In this document: in pieces, positions 28,296 through 38,436 of the stretch
Position numbering within the stretch: position 1 is the first letter of the stretch
Layout of the letters: each line of letters starts with the position of its first letter
Assembly (NCBI RefSeq): GCF_900086985.1
Contig: NZ_LT593974.1
Span: 2,108,001 to 2,172,000, forward strand
Length of the DNA: 64,000 nucleotides
DNA from: Halomonas sp. HL-93
GTDB lineage: Bacteria; Pseudomonadota; Gammaproteobacteria; Pseudomonadales; Halomonadaceae
Reading direction: 5' to 3'
The notes under the pieces: model-generated
Told to the model about the DNA's origin: nothing
Seen by the model: only the letters and a program-made list of their open reading frames with translations
The model's database searches: none
Program-made: the position numbers and the translations under genes

Positions 28296-29978
28296 TCAAG
28301 GTTGATCGTGCTGCGCTGCAATGTCGGCTCGCGAACGCTTAAGGGCTGCTGAGCACTCCATTGCCACTAACACGGCCGCTATCAACACCACGACGTCGAG
28401 CACTAACAGGAACATATTGCCATCATTCCAGAACGTACGAAGCTGTAGCAACAACGCCAGGATGGTCATCACCAGCAAAAAGCAAAGGGGTGCCAGCGTA
28501 AACCACATGGGCCTCTTCAGGCGCACTAGCATAACGGTAATCACTAGCAGCGTAAGGCCTGCTAACAACTGGTTGGTCGTACCGAAAAGTGGCCAAATAA
28601 TTAGCCCACCGGAGCCATCCGCGCCACCGGCGCCAAAGGCAAGTACCAGGCACGACCCTACGGCCAGGCCGGTCGCAATAGACGGTTTTTTCATCCACTG
28701 CTGCTGATAGATCTCGCCCCATTCCTGGAAGATATAGCGCTGCAAACGCAGCCCGGTATCCATTGTTGTCCCTGCAAACAGCGCCGCCATCACGGTGAGA
28801 AGCGTCGACGCGGTGGCTTCTGGCAACCCTATACCGTTGTGAATAATAAAGGCACCACCTTCCACAAAGGCATTCACGCCACCCTGGCCGAACGCAGTGT
28901 ACATTGCCTCCCAATCGCCCATTGTGGCAAACCCCGCGGTCGCAGCCAGAATGGCGGCCAGCGCCAGCATGCCCTCACCTACGGCACCGAAATAGCCTAC
29001 AAAACGCACATCGGTTTCTTTATTGAGCTGTTTCGAGGTAGTGCCCGACGATACCAAGCCATGGAAGCCAGAAATGGCACCGCAAGCAATCGTTACGAAG
29101 AGCAGCGGTAATAATGACGGCGTGCCATCGGGCACATCATTGTTAAATGCTGGAGCGACCAAGGTCGGGTTAAGCAGTACCAAGGCCCCATAAAGAATGA
29201 TCAGACCGATAAACAGTTGCAGACCATTAATATAGTCACGGGGCTGCAGCAGCATCCAGACAGGCAGCAGCGATGCGACGGCCGCATAGCCAAACAGAAT
29301 CAAAATCCATACCGCATTGCCTGACATAGCCCCGACCTCGTCGGGCATTTGAATGGGGACTGAGGGGCCAATCCCGATCAACGCATAGAGAGCAACTACG
29401 CCTAATATCGATACCACCGGGAGGCTTAATATCCGCCGATAAATCATTTGGCCGATGATTAGCGCCACGAAAATTGCGCCCCAAACCGGCACTACGGCGC
29501 TTGAAAAGTTCATCATCAAGCCTGCAATCACCACCGCAAACACGGCGTTTACCATCAGCAGAACCAAAAATATGACGATCATAAAAATACTACGCGCTCG
29601 CGTGCCTACCACATCGCCCGTGAGTGCCCCAACGGATTTTGCCTTATTGCGAACGCTGGCCCAGATGGCACCGGAATCATGAATACCGGCGAAGAAAATA
29701 GTACCGAACACCACCCATAAAAATGCCGGCGCCCAGCCCCAGATCACAGCAATAGCAGGACCCACAATGGGCGCAGCACCGGCTACTGACGTAAAGTGGT
29801 GCCCCCAAAGCACGTAGCGATTGGTCGGCACATAGTCCACCCCATCTTCAAATTCGTGGGCCGGCGTTTTAAAGTCAGGGTCAAGCTGAAAGATCTTTTC
29901 GGCTATGAACTTGGAGTAAACAAAATACCCCGCTGCCATTGCCCCTAGGCCTAGCAGCAGCAAGATAACAGCACTCAT
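28296..29978 (-). CDS. cstA: Carbon starvation protein A family transporter
   Basis: 560-residue inner-membrane protein with many helices. GVDYVPTNRYVLWGHHFTSVAGAAPIVGPAIAVIWGW is the CstA-family hallmark (residues ~46-82), and FHGLVSSGTTSKQL and GTTMDTGLRLQRY are further conserved blocks. E. coli CstA and BtsT take up peptides or pyruvate. At 560 residues this is the shorter form lacking the longer C-terminus of E. coli CstA (701). AGGAG sits 8 nt before the ATG. It heads an operon with the cory-CC-star protein, ArsA-like ATPase and glycosyltransferase. Substrate not determinable here. Confidence 0.93.
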   Translation of the reverse strand: MSAVILLLLGLGAMAAGYFVYSKFIAEKIFQLDPDFKTPAHEFEDGVDYVPTNRYVLWGHHFTSVAGAAPIVGPAIAVIWGWAPAFLWVVFGTIFFAGIHDSGAIWASVRNKAKSVGALTGDVVGTRARSIFMIVIFLVLLMVNAVFAVVIAGLMMNFSSAVVPVWGAIFVALIIGQMIYRRILSLPVVSILGVVALYALIGIGPSVPIQMPDEVGAMSGNAVWILILFGYAAVASLLPVWMLLQPRDYINGLQLFIGLIILYGALVLLNPTLVAPAFNNDVPDGTPSLLPLLFVTIACGAISGFHGLVSSGTTSKQLNKETDVRFVGYFGAVGEGMLALAAILAATAGFATMGDWEAMYTAFGQGGVNAFVEGGAFIIHNGIGLPEATASTLLTVMAALFAGTTMDTGLRLQRYIFQEWGEIYQQQWMKKPSIATGLAVGSCLVLAFGAGGADGSGGLIIWPLFGTTNQLLAGLTLLVITVMLVRLKRPMWFTLAPLCFLLVMTILALLLQLRTFWNDGNMFLLVLDVVVLIAAVLVAMECSAALKRSRADIAAQHDQP

Positions 29979-30250
29979 AGGATTGTCTCCTTTGGCTTTT
30001 GATTATCAATTAGTTACGCCAATCATAATATACGGCAAGCCATCATATAGTGGTACGACGATTGGCTGACGTCCACGCTAACCACTGATAACACAACAAA
30101 ATTACATCTAAAGTCTTAGCTATCAGCCAACTAGTAAGGCAGTCACCGTCAGCAAAAGGTCGTCTTGGCGCGGCACCTCCATCTGCCTACACTCTTCATT
30201 AACAACGGGGAACACATTCTGCCCCGCCAATTCAATTTCGGGAGAGCACG

Positions 30251-30625
30251 ATGGCCAGAGTGCTTGTGGTCGATGACGAGCCCAACATCCTCATCTCGCT
30301 TGAGTTTCTTATGCAGCAAGCGGGCTTCGACGTCGTCACTGCCGAAGATGGCGAGCAAGCGATGACCTGCGTTAATCAAGCCAAGCCGGATCTTATCTTG
30401 CTGGACATTAGCCTACCGGGCATCAGTGGTTTTGATGTGCTGGAGCAGTTGCGTCAGGACAGCACCACCGCGACACTGCCCATCATTATGCTAACGGCAC
30501 ATGGCCGTGAGGTAGAGCGTGAAAAAGGCATGGCACTTGGTGCAGACGATTACATTACCAAGCCTTTTTCTACCCAGGCACTGGTCGAAAAAGTCAACGC
30601 GCTGCTAACCGAGACGCGGCCATGA
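30251..30625 (+). CDS. Stand-alone response regulator receiver
   Basis: 124-residue single REC domain with no output domain. Acidic pair D8/D9, phospho-acceptor D52 (LLDISLP), T82 and K104 (YITKPFS) are all present, so it should be phosphorylatable. GGGAG lies 8 nt before the ATG. Its stop overlaps the next gene by 4 nt, placing it with the pseudokinase-exonuclease and the CrbS-like kinase, which is its likely phosphodonor. In Vibrio and Pseudomonas the CrbS partner CrbR has a LuxR-type DNA-binding domain; this protein lacks one, so it may act by protein contact. Confidence 0.92.
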   Translation: MARVLVVDDEPNILISLEFLMQQAGFDVVTAEDGEQAMTCVNQAKPDLILLDISLPGISGFDVLEQLRQDSTTATLPIIMLTAHGREVEREKGMALGADDYITKPFSTQALVEKVNALLTETRP

Positions 30626-32685
30626 CAAAAGGCGGGTTGCCCAAGCGCCAGCGTTTAATTGGTCTATGGCTATTGCTCAGCGGCATTAGCCTGCTGGGCG
30701 GCGCTATTTTTGCCGCGTGGCTAGAGGCACAGTTTGCCCCCACCGGGGGAACGCGAATAGCCCTATGGTTGGGTAGCTTTTCTGGTGGTTCGACGATTTT
30801 TTTAGTCGGCTTGCTGCTTGAGCGTATGCTGTTTACCCCACTGCGCCACTTACAGGTGCAGCTAGCACGCTTAGTGGCAAACCCCGATGCGCGCGATGAA
30901 TACCCACCCGAAGGCTGGCTAAAAGGGTTAGGCCCGGACCTACAGCGAGTGCGCGAAAGCTGGCGTGCGGACCGTGGCCGCCTGGCCACCGCGCATACTG
31001 AAGGCGCACGCAGCGCGGCCAAAATCCGTCAAGAACTAGAAACCCTGCTGCAAGTGCTCGAGACACCGCTATTGCTGTGCGATCATCACCGCCGCGTGAT
31101 GCTGTTTAATCAGGCCGCCGAGGACTTTTTCGTCGATAATACAGGGCTCGGTTTAGGTAAACGCCTGGAAGCCCTGCTACCGGTAGCAAGTTTGCAACAG
31201 GCGTTAAGCCAGTTACCTAACGACGGCGCTCCTCGCGAGCTGCTCGCCCCCTGCGATAACCGCTGGCTAAAAGTCATTATGCGTCGCGTTCCAGGCAGCG
31301 ACGGCGAAACGCTATTGACGTTTAATGACGCAACCGCCTCCTGGTCAAGCGAAATGGGCGTCAGAGCAGAGCTTGCCGATATGCTGACACCGCTTCGTCA
31401 GCATACTGCAAGCCTAACCAGTGCTGCCGACGCGTTGATTCAACTACGCCTTCAAGGCGGCGTCGATACCTCAGCGCTGCGCCAACGCTTTGAACGCGTC
31501 ATTCAGGAAGAAGGCGCCACGCTCGGCGACAACGTCGCGAAAATTGGCCAGCTCCTTGATGATATGCAGCATCAAGGCGAACGCTTAACCCCGATGTGGT
31601 CCAATGATTTCTGGCAGGCACTCGATGAACGCCTCGACCCTGAGCACCGTTTAATTACCCCGGTGGGCATGCCCGCCTGGTTTAAAGGCGATGCCCCGGC
31701 CCTGATCGCCCTGTTTGATTCGCTAGTCAAACATTTAAGTGCCCACCTTCCCGACAGTGGCTTTGAGGGTGAAATATGCTTGGGTAATAAACGCGTCTAT
31801 TTAGACCTTATTTGGCGCGGAAAGGCGTTGCCGGAGCATGCTCTCGCCGAGTGGCGACAACAAACGCTGCCTTCATTACCGCTGAATCCAAGCGTTGCTG
31901 ATGTGTTACGTCAGCACGCCAGCGATATTTGGAGCCTGGCGGCCGATGATGGTATCCATGCCCGCTTGAGGCTTCCGCTGCCCGCCATGGAACGCGTAGG
32001 CGCCCCTAGGGAAACCGCCCCACCGCGACCCGAATTCCATGATTTTGGGATTGCCGACCTTCCTCCGCCCGACGAAGCCCTCGCCGGTCGCTCTCTGCGC
32101 AGTCTGGAAGTTGTGGCCTTTGATACCGAAACCACTGGGCTTGAGCTTCGCCGGGGAGATACCGTCATTAGCCTGGGGGCATGCCGCGTGGTGAACGCGC
32201 GACTGTTAGCAAGCGATGTGTTTGATCAAAAAGTCGATCCCAAGCGACCCATCCCGTTGGCCAGCACCGCCATTCATGGGCTTACCGATGCCGATGTGGC
32301 CGGCGCACCGCCACTGGATATCGTGCTGACTCGCTTTCGCGACTACGTAGGAGAAGCAGTATTACTGGCGCATAACGCTGCTTTTGATTTGCTGGCTATT
32401 AGCCATAAGGGCGTTACCTTCGATATTCCCGTGATCGACACCCTGCTCATCTCGCGCGCACTGGACGAAGCGCTGGATGGACATGACCTGGATAGCCTTG
32501 CCCAGCGCTACGACTTGGCTTTCCCGCCGGGCACTCGCCATACTGCGCTGGGCGATGCGCGGGTCACCGCCGAGTTGTGGCTCGCGCTATTACCGCGCTT
32601 GGAAGCCCGTGGCGTTGATACCCTTGAGCAACTGCTCGCACTGCAAGCCAATGCCTTCGACCGACAGGATGCCAGCGCCTCATGA
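30622..32685 (+). CDS. Membrane PAS/pseudokinase-DEDDh exonuclease fusion
   Basis: 687-residue fusion. Two transmembrane helices (~12-33, ~46-68) are followed by a PAS-like domain (~140-240, [20 protein letters not shown]). Next comes a region laid out like a histidine kinase but with ADMLTPL where HELRTPL is expected and no recognisable N or G boxes. The C-terminal ~190 residues form a DnaQ-like 3'-5' exonuclease with the full DEDDh set: D501, E503, D589, H640, D645. Related loci elsewhere carry a DnaQ-like exonuclease near acetate-switch genes. It overlaps the receiver gene and the following small gene by 4 nt. The nucleic acid or nucleotide substrate is unknown. Confidence 0.85.
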   Translation: MTKGGLPKRQRLIGLWLLLSGISLLGGAIFAAWLEAQFAPTGGTRIALWLGSFSGGSTIFLVGLLLERMLFTPLRHLQVQLARLVANPDARDEYPPEGWLKGLGPDLQRVRESWRADRGRLATAHTEGARSAAKIRQELETLLQVLETPLLLCDHHRRVMLFNQAAEDFFVDNTGLGLGKRLEALLPVASLQQALSQLPNDGAPRELLAPCDNRWLKVIMRRVPGSDGETLLTFNDATASWSSEMGVRAELADMLTPLRQHTASLTSAADALIQLRLQGGVDTSALRQRFERVIQEEGATLGDNVAKIGQLLDDMQHQGERLTPMWSNDFWQALDERLDPEHRLITPVGMPAWFKGDAPALIALFDSLVKHLSAHLPDSGFEGEICLGNKRVYLDLIWRGKALPEHALAEWRQQTLPSLPLNPSVADVLRQHASDIWSLAADDGIHARLRLPLPAMERVGAPRETAPPRPEFHDFGIADLPPPDEALAGRSLRSLEVVAFDTETTGLELRRGDTVISLGACRVVNARLLASDVFDQKVDPKRPIPLASTAIHGLTDADVAGAPPLDIVLTRFRDYVGEAVLLAHNAAFDLLAISHKGVTFDIPVIDTLLISRALDEALDGHDLDSLAQRYDLAFPPGTRHTALGDARVTAELWLALLPRLEARGVDTLEQLLALQANAFDRQDASAS

Positions 32686-32891
32686 AACCTTCTGGTCTGA
32701 AAACGCGCAAAACAGAACGCTTGGTGGCGTTGGTGGTGATCGCCCTGCTGCTGTTCTGCCCACCACTGATTATCGTGGTCGACCGCCTTCCCCCGTTCGG
32801 CATAGGTTGGCTACCCGTGTATTTATTTAGCGCCTGGGCAATCGTCATCGGCTTGGCGGCATGGCTTATGGAATACCGTGCGGGCCGCTGA
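32682..32891 (+). CDS. Small two-helix membrane protein
   Basis: 69 residues: a basic N-terminus ([12 protein letters not shown]), then two hydrophobic helices (~14-33 and ~42-62), ending in RAGR. It resembles in size and topology the small DUF485/DUF4212-type proteins encoded beside sodium:solute symporters such as ActP, though I cannot assign it firmly. It overlaps the exonuclease gene by 4 nt and precedes the symporter-kinase by 2 nt, so a subunit or assembly role with that protein is a reasonable inference. Confidence 0.75.
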   Translation: MKPSGLKTRKTERLVALVVIALLLFCPPLIIVVDRLPPFGIGWLPVYLFSAWAIVIGLAAWLMEYRAGR

Positions 32892-32893
32892 CC

Positions 32894-35638
32894 ATGCGAA
32901 CTGACCCCATCATTCTAGGCACTGCCTTTGGCTACCTGGCGCTACTTTTTGTGGTTGCCGCCTGGGGCGATCGACGTGCCGAGCAAGGCCGCTCACTGAT
33001 TGGTTCGCCCACGGTCTATGCCCTCTCCATTGCCGTGTACTGTACCGCCTGGACCTTCTACGGCAGTGTAGGCCGCGCCGCCGAGCACGGCCCCAGCTTT
33101 CTACTCATCTACCTAGGGCCTACGCTGGCAATGCTGCTGGCGCCGTTTGTGATTCGTAAAATGGTGCGCATCGCGGCGCGCCAGCGAATCACCTCGATTG
33201 CCGATTTTATCAGCGCTCGCTATGGCAAAAGCACAAGCCTGGGTGCGCTTGTTGCCTTGATGGCACTGATTAGCATCACGCCGTATATCGCCCTTCAGTT
33301 AAAAGCGATCACCGTGAGTCATGCGGTACTGATTAACTACCCCCATACCGCCGATACCACCCTTGTGGATGAACGCTTCTGGATGGACAAATCCCTCTGG
33401 ATCGCCCTGGTGCTGGCCGTGTTTATTATTCTGTTTGGCACGCGCCATTTGGATGCCAGCGAGCGCCACGAAGGCATGGTCGCAGCAATTGCCTTGGAAT
33501 CCATCGTAAAGCTCGTTGCTTTCATGGCCGTCGGCGTGTTTGTGGTCTTTGTAATGTTTGAAGGACCCGCCGCACTGTTTGCCCAAATAGCAGCCACACC
33601 AACGCTGATTGACAGCATGCGCTTGGACAGTGTGCCTGGCGGCGTTACCGGCTGGGTAGGCATGTTAGTGCTGTCATTTTTGGCGTTTTTAACCCTGCCG
33701 CGCCAGTTCCAGGTCTTGGTGGTAGAGAATGTCGATGAGCAACACCTCACCCGCGCGAGCTGGCTTTTCCCTCTTTATATGCTGCTGATCAACCTGTTCG
33801 TGATTCCCATTGCTCTAGCAGGCCTATTGCTGGGCGCAAGCGCAGGTGACCCGGACAGCTTTGTGCTAACACTTCCCCTTTCGGCCGGACTTGAGGGATT
33901 GCCGCTACTGGTGTTTATTGGCGGCCTCTCGGCGGCCACTGGCATGGTTATCGTCGAAACGATTGCGCTTTCCACCATGGTTAGCAACCAACTGGTCATG
34001 CCGCTACTGTTGCGTTCGCGGCGGCTGCACCTAAGCACCAAAGGCGAACTTGCCGGCTGGCTATTGGGTATCCGCCGGGTGGCTATCGTGCTTATTTTGT
34101 TACTCGGCTACCTCTACCATGCACTGATTGGCGACTCCTATAGTCTGGTCACCATTGGCCTGGTGTCCTTCGCGGGAGCCGCACAGTTTGCGCCTGCGCT
34201 GTTAATTGGCCTTTACTGGCGTGGGGCCACCCGCCAAGGCGCCGCCTCAGGATTAATTGCCGGTTTCCTGGTGTGGTGCTATACGCTGCTGCTGCCGGGG
34301 TTTGCCCAGTCCGGCTGGTTAGATGCAGCGCTCCTCACCGAGGGCCCTTGGGGGATTGGCTGGCTGATACCTTACGGTTTATTTGGTCTTGAAGAATGGG
34401 ACATCTATACCCATTCGCTGCTCTGGAGCATGCTCGCCAACGTGGGGCTGCTGGTGGGGGTGTCTTTGTTTACTCGTCCAACGCCCCTTGAACAGACCCA
34501 GGCGGCGCTGTTCACCGAAGCCATGCATCCCAACCTGCAAACCGCTCCGCTATGGCGTGGGCAAACGACTCAAGGAGCACTCAGCGAACTGCTCGTTCGC
34601 TACTTAGGTGACCAGACAACGCGTCGCGTATTCAAGCAAAGCCCCTCCAGCAGCGCACTCGCTGCGGAAGAGCCCGCCAATGCCGAGCTGATCACACGTG
34701 CCGAGCAAGCGCTTGCTGGCTCATTAGGTAGCGCTTCAGCGCGGGTGCTGATTAACTCAGTCGTACGTGGCGAAGCGTTGGATATCGAGTCGATTCTGAG
34801 CATTCTGGATACGACCTCCCAAACCCTTGAGTACAATCGCCGCCTGGAGCAGAAGTCCCAGGAGTTGGTCCAAATCGGCGAAGAGCTGCGCAGTGCCAAT
34901 GAACGACTGCGCGAACTGGACAGGCTCAAAGACGAATTTGTCGCCATGGTCAGCCATGAACTGCGCACGCCGCTCACCTCAATACGCGCCTTCGCAGAAA
35001 TTTTACGTGATAACAGCGAGCTCCCCGATGACAAGCGCCAGCACTTTCTGGGGGTTATCGTCCATGAGAGCCAGCGCCTATCGCGCTTAATCGAAGAGAT
35101 TTTAGACCTTGCCCGCCTAGAAAGCGGTCGTTTAACGCTCAACCCAGTGCCGCTCGATCTGGCCGCGCTCGCGAGACACAGCATTGATGCTATTGCGCGT
35201 CTGCATGAGCAACGTGGCATTACCCTGGAGGTCAGCTTAGCAGCGGATCCCGCGATGGTGATCGGCGACCAAGACCGGCTAGAACAAGTGATTATCAATT
35301 TATTGGATAACGCGGGTAAGTTTGCCGATCGCCACCAGCCCAAAGTACGCTTAGCGCTTTACCCCCATCGCGGCCATTTTCGTTTAAGCGTTGAGGACAA
35401 CGGCGCGGGGATCAGCATAGACGAACGCGAGCGGGTGTTTGAAAAATTCCATCAAATACAGCAAGACGGCGATATTCCCCACGGCCGACCAAAAGGCAGC
35501 GGCCTTGGGCTACCTATTAGCCGCGGCATTATCGCCCACCTAGGCGGACGACTATGGGTGGAGGATGCCAAGACGCTAGGGGGTGCCTGCCTAACATTGG
35601 AACTTCCATCGGCGCCGGATAATACCTCCACGGTTTAA
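32894..35638 (+). CDS. Sodium:solute symporter-histidine kinase (CrbS-like)
   Basis: 914-residue sensor. The first ~500 residues are a sodium:solute symporter domain with about 12-13 helices (FYGSVGRAAEHGPSFLLIYLGPT; ITSIADFISARYGKS). A linker (~560-670) with a coiled coil leads to a complete histidine kinase: H688 in VSHELRTPL, N-box INLLDNAGKF, DNGAGIS and GSGLGLPIS. CrbS proteins of this design control the acetate switch (acs expression) in Vibrio and Pseudomonas. ATG 32894 is chosen just after the upstream stop; an in-frame start at 32861 would overlap that gene. acs and actP are not in the window. Ligand and target are inferred by analogy. Confidence 0.9.
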   Translation: MRTDPIILGTAFGYLALLFVVAAWGDRRAEQGRSLIGSPTVYALSIAVYCTAWTFYGSVGRAAEHGPSFLLIYLGPTLAMLLAPFVIRKMVRIAARQRITSIADFISARYGKSTSLGALVALMALISITPYIALQLKAITVSHAVLINYPHTADTTLVDERFWMDKSLWIALVLAVFIILFGTRHLDASERHEGMVAAIALESIVKLVAFMAVGVFVVFVMFEGPAALFAQIAATPTLIDSMRLDSVPGGVTGWVGMLVLSFLAFLTLPRQFQVLVVENVDEQHLTRASWLFPLYMLLINLFVIPIALAGLLLGASAGDPDSFVLTLPLSAGLEGLPLLVFIGGLSAATGMVIVETIALSTMVSNQLVMPLLLRSRRLHLSTKGELAGWLLGIRRVAIVLILLLGYLYHALIGDSYSLVTIGLVSFAGAAQFAPALLIGLYWRGATRQGAASGLIAGFLVWCYTLLLPGFAQSGWLDAALLTEGPWGIGWLIPYGLFGLEEWDIYTHSLLWSMLANVGLLVGVSLFTRPTPLEQTQAALFTEAMHPNLQTAPLWRGQTTQGALSELLVRYLGDQTTRRVFKQSPSSSALAAEEPANAELITRAEQALAGSLGSASARVLINSVVRGEALDIESILSILDTTSQTLEYNRRLEQKSQELVQIGEELRSANERLRELDRLKDEFVAMVSHELRTPLTSIRAFAEILRDNSELPDDKRQHFLGVIVHESQRLSRLIEEILDLARLESGRLTLNPVPLDLAALARHSIDAIARLHEQRGITLEVSLAADPAMVIGDQDRLEQVIINLLDNAGKFADRHQPKVRLALYPHRGHFRLSVEDNGAGISIDERERVFEKFHQIQQDGDIPHGRPKGSGLGLPISRGIIAHLGGRLWVEDAKTLGGACLTLELPSAPDNTSTV

Positions 35639-35673
35639 TGGCGGACACCGCGTCATACCCATAGTGCGCTTAG

Positions 35674-36801
35674 CTATGCGTTTCTTACTTGCTTCACAAA
35701 AGCTTTAATCTGCTGAAGATCAAATTTTAAAAGTAACCGTTGGTCTTCGCGTAGATGACGCAGGTCCACCCAACCATCAGCGGCATGGCCATGGGCTTTA
35801 TTGACACGCTGCTGATCCAATAGACATTGCTGCAGGCGTTCAAAAGCCGCCAGAAGCATATCTGATTGCATCGACGTTAAGGCCCTGGATTCATGATTGA
35901 GTGCAATCAAACGCTCGCGGGTGGCTATTTCATGGCGCTGATGGCGCACACAAAGCAAACGCACGGCGCTAACCAACGGCATTAATCCCTGATGTTTAAG
36001 GTTGATGGCCTGGTCGTGCGGCGCCGCAAGACCAGGGCTTGAGGCTATCCGCCCAAAGCGGTCCAGGGCCACCGGCAGCTCGTCAAGCAACGCGGCCATT
36101 TCATGCATAAATAACGGCGCCTTGGGCAGCGTCGCCGCGATGGTCTCCCCAAGTCGTTCCGCAAGCGCTGGATTGCCCGCCACCGGGGAAAAATCGAGCA
36201 GAATATTGGTTTGCTGTACCCGCTTCACTTGGCGATCAGCGCTCCAAATTGCCAGTTGTGCACGCCACTCGCTCAACCGTTTACGCCACATCGGCCAGCG
36301 CGCCATCACGTGGCCTCGGCACAGCGGAATACCCGCCTCATCAAGGCGTGCTGTAAACCGCTCGCCTAACGCTTGAAAGTAGCCATCGATTTCGACATGC
36401 CGGTGGTCTGGGTAATCATCAATAATCATTGCATTGTCCTGATCAGGACCCAGCAAGCTTTCATAGCGCGCTGCCGAACCTAACAGCAGGACGCAGTAAT
36501 CCACCGGCGGCTCTCCCCAGCCCTGGGCACGCATTTCGTCAAGCGACAGCTCGATCGCCTGACGGTAAAGCATGGCGTTATGGTCACTAATGATTTGGCT
36601 AATGCGCCAGGCAGGCAAATCGTAATGCACCAATGATTCAACCAGGGATAGTTGCCACGCATAGGCGTCGACTAATGAGGTCTGCGGCGAGGAAATATAA
36701 TTAAACAGATGAACCAGCGGCGCAGTGAGCGCTGATGTATCGAGCGTCCCGTCAGCGTTTAGCAGGGAGCGCCAGGGTGAGGCTCGGTGTACAACACGCA
36801 T
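35674..36801 (-). CDS. DUF294-type putative nucleotidyltransferase
   Basis: 375-residue protein with a GlnD-like nucleotidyltransferase core: GSAARYESLLGPDQDNAMI (108-126) has the Gly-Ser and paired Asp (D120, D122) expected for metal-dependent nucleotidyl transfer. The C-terminal half is helical. Proteins of this family in acetate-switch loci usually carry N-terminal cyclic-nucleotide-binding and CBS domains; here the N-terminus is only ~100 helical residues, so the ligand-sensing part is missing or elsewhere. AGGAGAGG precedes the ATG. It converges on the CrbS-like gene, 35 nt apart. Target protein unknown. Confidence 0.8.
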   Translation of the reverse strand: MRVVHRASPWRSLLNADGTLDTSALTAPLVHLFNYISSPQTSLVDAYAWQLSLVESLVHYDLPAWRISQIISDHNAMLYRQAIELSLDEMRAQGWGEPPVDYCVLLLGSAARYESLLGPDQDNAMIIDDYPDHRHVEIDGYFQALGERFTARLDEAGIPLCRGHVMARWPMWRKRLSEWRAQLAIWSADRQVKRVQQTNILLDFSPVAGNPALAERLGETIAATLPKAPLFMHEMAALLDELPVALDRFGRIASSPGLAAPHDQAINLKHQGLMPLVSAVRLLCVRHQRHEIATRERLIALNHESRALTSMQSDMLLAAFERLQQCLLDQQRVNKAHGHAADGWVDLRHLREDQRLLLKFDLQQIKAFVKQVRNA

Positions 36802-36835
36802 ACGCCTCTCCTTGAACGTTAGAGCGGCTTCGCTG

Positions 36836-37159
36836 TTAAGTATTGCCTTCGCGACGCGGGTCGGGGGTGAACATGTCGTCGCCTACTTCATCGATATAGC
36901 GCTGGGCCTTGCTGACCATCATGGCGTCGCATGCCTCGCGGCTAGGCAGCATATCCGAACGTTCAAAACGGTGTTCCAGATCATCACCCTCTCCTTGGGG
37001 CCGACGAATCCAACCGCTGACACGGTATTGACCGCTTTGGTTATCGGGCTGGGAGGTGATGACATACCCTTTGTATTCAACTGATTCGGCAGCCTGTGGT
37101 TTACCCGCAGCGCCGTCACGGCCACCGCCCAGCAAACCTGAGAGTAGTTTTTTAAACAT
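36836..37159 (-). CDS. HlyU-family protein
   Basis: 107-residue protein of the Pfam HlyU type: N-terminal FKKLLSGLLGGG, then VEYKGYVITSQPDNQSGQYRVSGWI, EHRFERSDMLPSREACDAMMV and KAQRYIDEVGDDMF. Despite the name, this family lacks the winged helix of the Vibrio HlyU regulator and its role is unclear. I start at ATG 37159 because TAGGAG lies 5 nt upstream; a longer start at 37189 lacks support. It lies 56 nt after argG, with a strong hairpin between, and 34 nt before the DUF294 gene. Confidence 0.8.
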   Translation of the reverse strand: MFKKLLSGLLGGGRDGAAGKPQAAESVEYKGYVITSQPDNQSGQYRVSGWIRRPQGEGDDLEHRFERSDMLPSREACDAMMVSKAQRYIDEVGDDMFTPDPRREGNT

Positions 37160-37181
37160 TTTAACTCCTACGCACCTAGCA

Positions 37182-37204
37182 GGCGGCAAGTTTGTCTTGC
37201 CGCC
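37182..37204. other. Perfect hairpin between argG and hlyU-like gene
   Basis: GGCGGCAAG / CTTGCCGCC, a 9-bp perfect stem with a 5-nt loop, directly after argG. Neither strand shows a T-run, so it is not a standard terminator. It could protect the argG 3' end or reduce read-through. Confidence 0.6.
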
Positions 37205-37215
37205 CCGCCAGCCTG

Positions 37216-38436
37216 TTAGCTTTGTTTGCGACCTTTACCCGCCGCTATCCGCAAGCGCAACGCATTCAGCTTGATAAAGCCTTCCGCGTCTTTTTGGTCG
37301 TAAGCGCCCGCATCGTCTTCGAAGGTAGCGATCGATTCGTCAAACAACGACTGGTCGGACTTGCGGCCTACCACGATGGCGTTACCTTTATAGAGCTTCA
37401 TGCGTACAACACCGGATACGTTATGCTGCGTCTCGTCGATGGCCGCCTGTAGCATGCGGCGCTCGGGGCTCCACCAGTAGCCGTTGTAGATCACTTCGGC
37501 ATACTTCGGCATCAATTGGTCTTTCAGGTGGGCCTCTTCACGGTCAAGGGTAAGCGACTCGATCGCGCGGTGTGCGCGCAACATGATGCTGCCCCCTGGG
37601 GTTTCGTAACAGCCACGCGACTTCATGCCCACGTAGCGGTTTTCCACAATATCCAGACGCCCGATGCCGTTGTCGCCCCCTAACTTATTAAGTTTTTCAA
37701 GCACTTCGTGCGGCTTATGGGCTTCACCGTCAATCGCGACAATATCGCCTTTGTCAAACGTCAGTTCCACATAGGTAGGCTGGTCGGGTGCTGCTTCAGG
37801 CGAGACACTCCAGCGCCACATGTCTTCTTCCGCTTCCGCCCACGGATCTTCGAGAATGCCGCCTTCATAAGAAATATGCAGCAGATTGGCATCCATTGAG
37901 TAAGGCGACTTTTTCTTTTTGCTGGAAAAGTCGACGGGAATGTTGTGCTCTTCGCAATAGGCCATGAGTTTTTCACGCGAGGTAAGGTCCCACTCGCGCC
38001 AGGGCGCAATGACTTTCACGCCTGGCTTCAAGGCGTAGCCGCCCAGCTCAAACCGAACTTGATCGTTGCCCTTACCGGTCGCGCCATGGGAGATAGCATC
38101 AGCACCGGTCTCGTTGGCAATGTCGATCAAACGTTTGGCGATCAATGGGCGGGCGATAGAGGTACCCAACAGGTACTCACCCTCGTAGATAGTATTGGCG
38201 CGAAACATCGGGAAGACGTAGTCACGCACAAACTCTTCGCGCAGGTCCTCAATGTAAATTTCCTTTACGCCTAACGCCTGTGCCTTGGCGCGTGCGGGCT
38301 CAACCTCTTCACCTTGACCGATGTCGGCGGTAAACGTCACTACCTCGCAGTGGTAGGTTTCTTGCAACCACTTGACGATAACGGATGTGTCCAGGCCGCC
38401 TGAATATGCCAGCACAACCTTTTTGACATCGGACAT
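37216..38436 (-). CDS. argG: Argininosuccinate synthase
   Basis: 406-residue cytoplasmic enzyme joining citrulline and aspartate with ATP in arginine synthesis. The N-terminal pyrophosphatase loop [16 protein letters not shown] and the [15 protein letters not shown] and [10 protein letters not shown] blocks are diagnostic. AGGAG lies 6 nt before ATG 38436, favoured over an upstream in-frame start at 38475. Transcribed alone or with the hlyU-like gene. Confidence 0.98.
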   Translation of the reverse strand: MSDVKKVVLAYSGGLDTSVIVKWLQETYHCEVVTFTADIGQGEEVEPARAKAQALGVKEIYIEDLREEFVRDYVFPMFRANTIYEGEYLLGTSIARPLIAKRLIDIANETGADAISHGATGKGNDQVRFELGGYALKPGVKVIAPWREWDLTSREKLMAYCEEHNIPVDFSSKKKKSPYSMDANLLHISYEGGILEDPWAEAEEDMWRWSVSPEAAPDQPTYVELTFDKGDIVAIDGEAHKPHEVLEKLNKLGGDNGIGRLDIVENRYVGMKSRGCYETPGGSIMLRAHRAIESLTLDREEAHLKDQLMPKYAEVIYNGYWWSPERRMLQAAIDETQHNVSGVVRMKLYKGNAIVVGRKSDQSLFDESIATFEDDAGAYDQKDAEGFIKLNALRLRIAAGKGRKQS

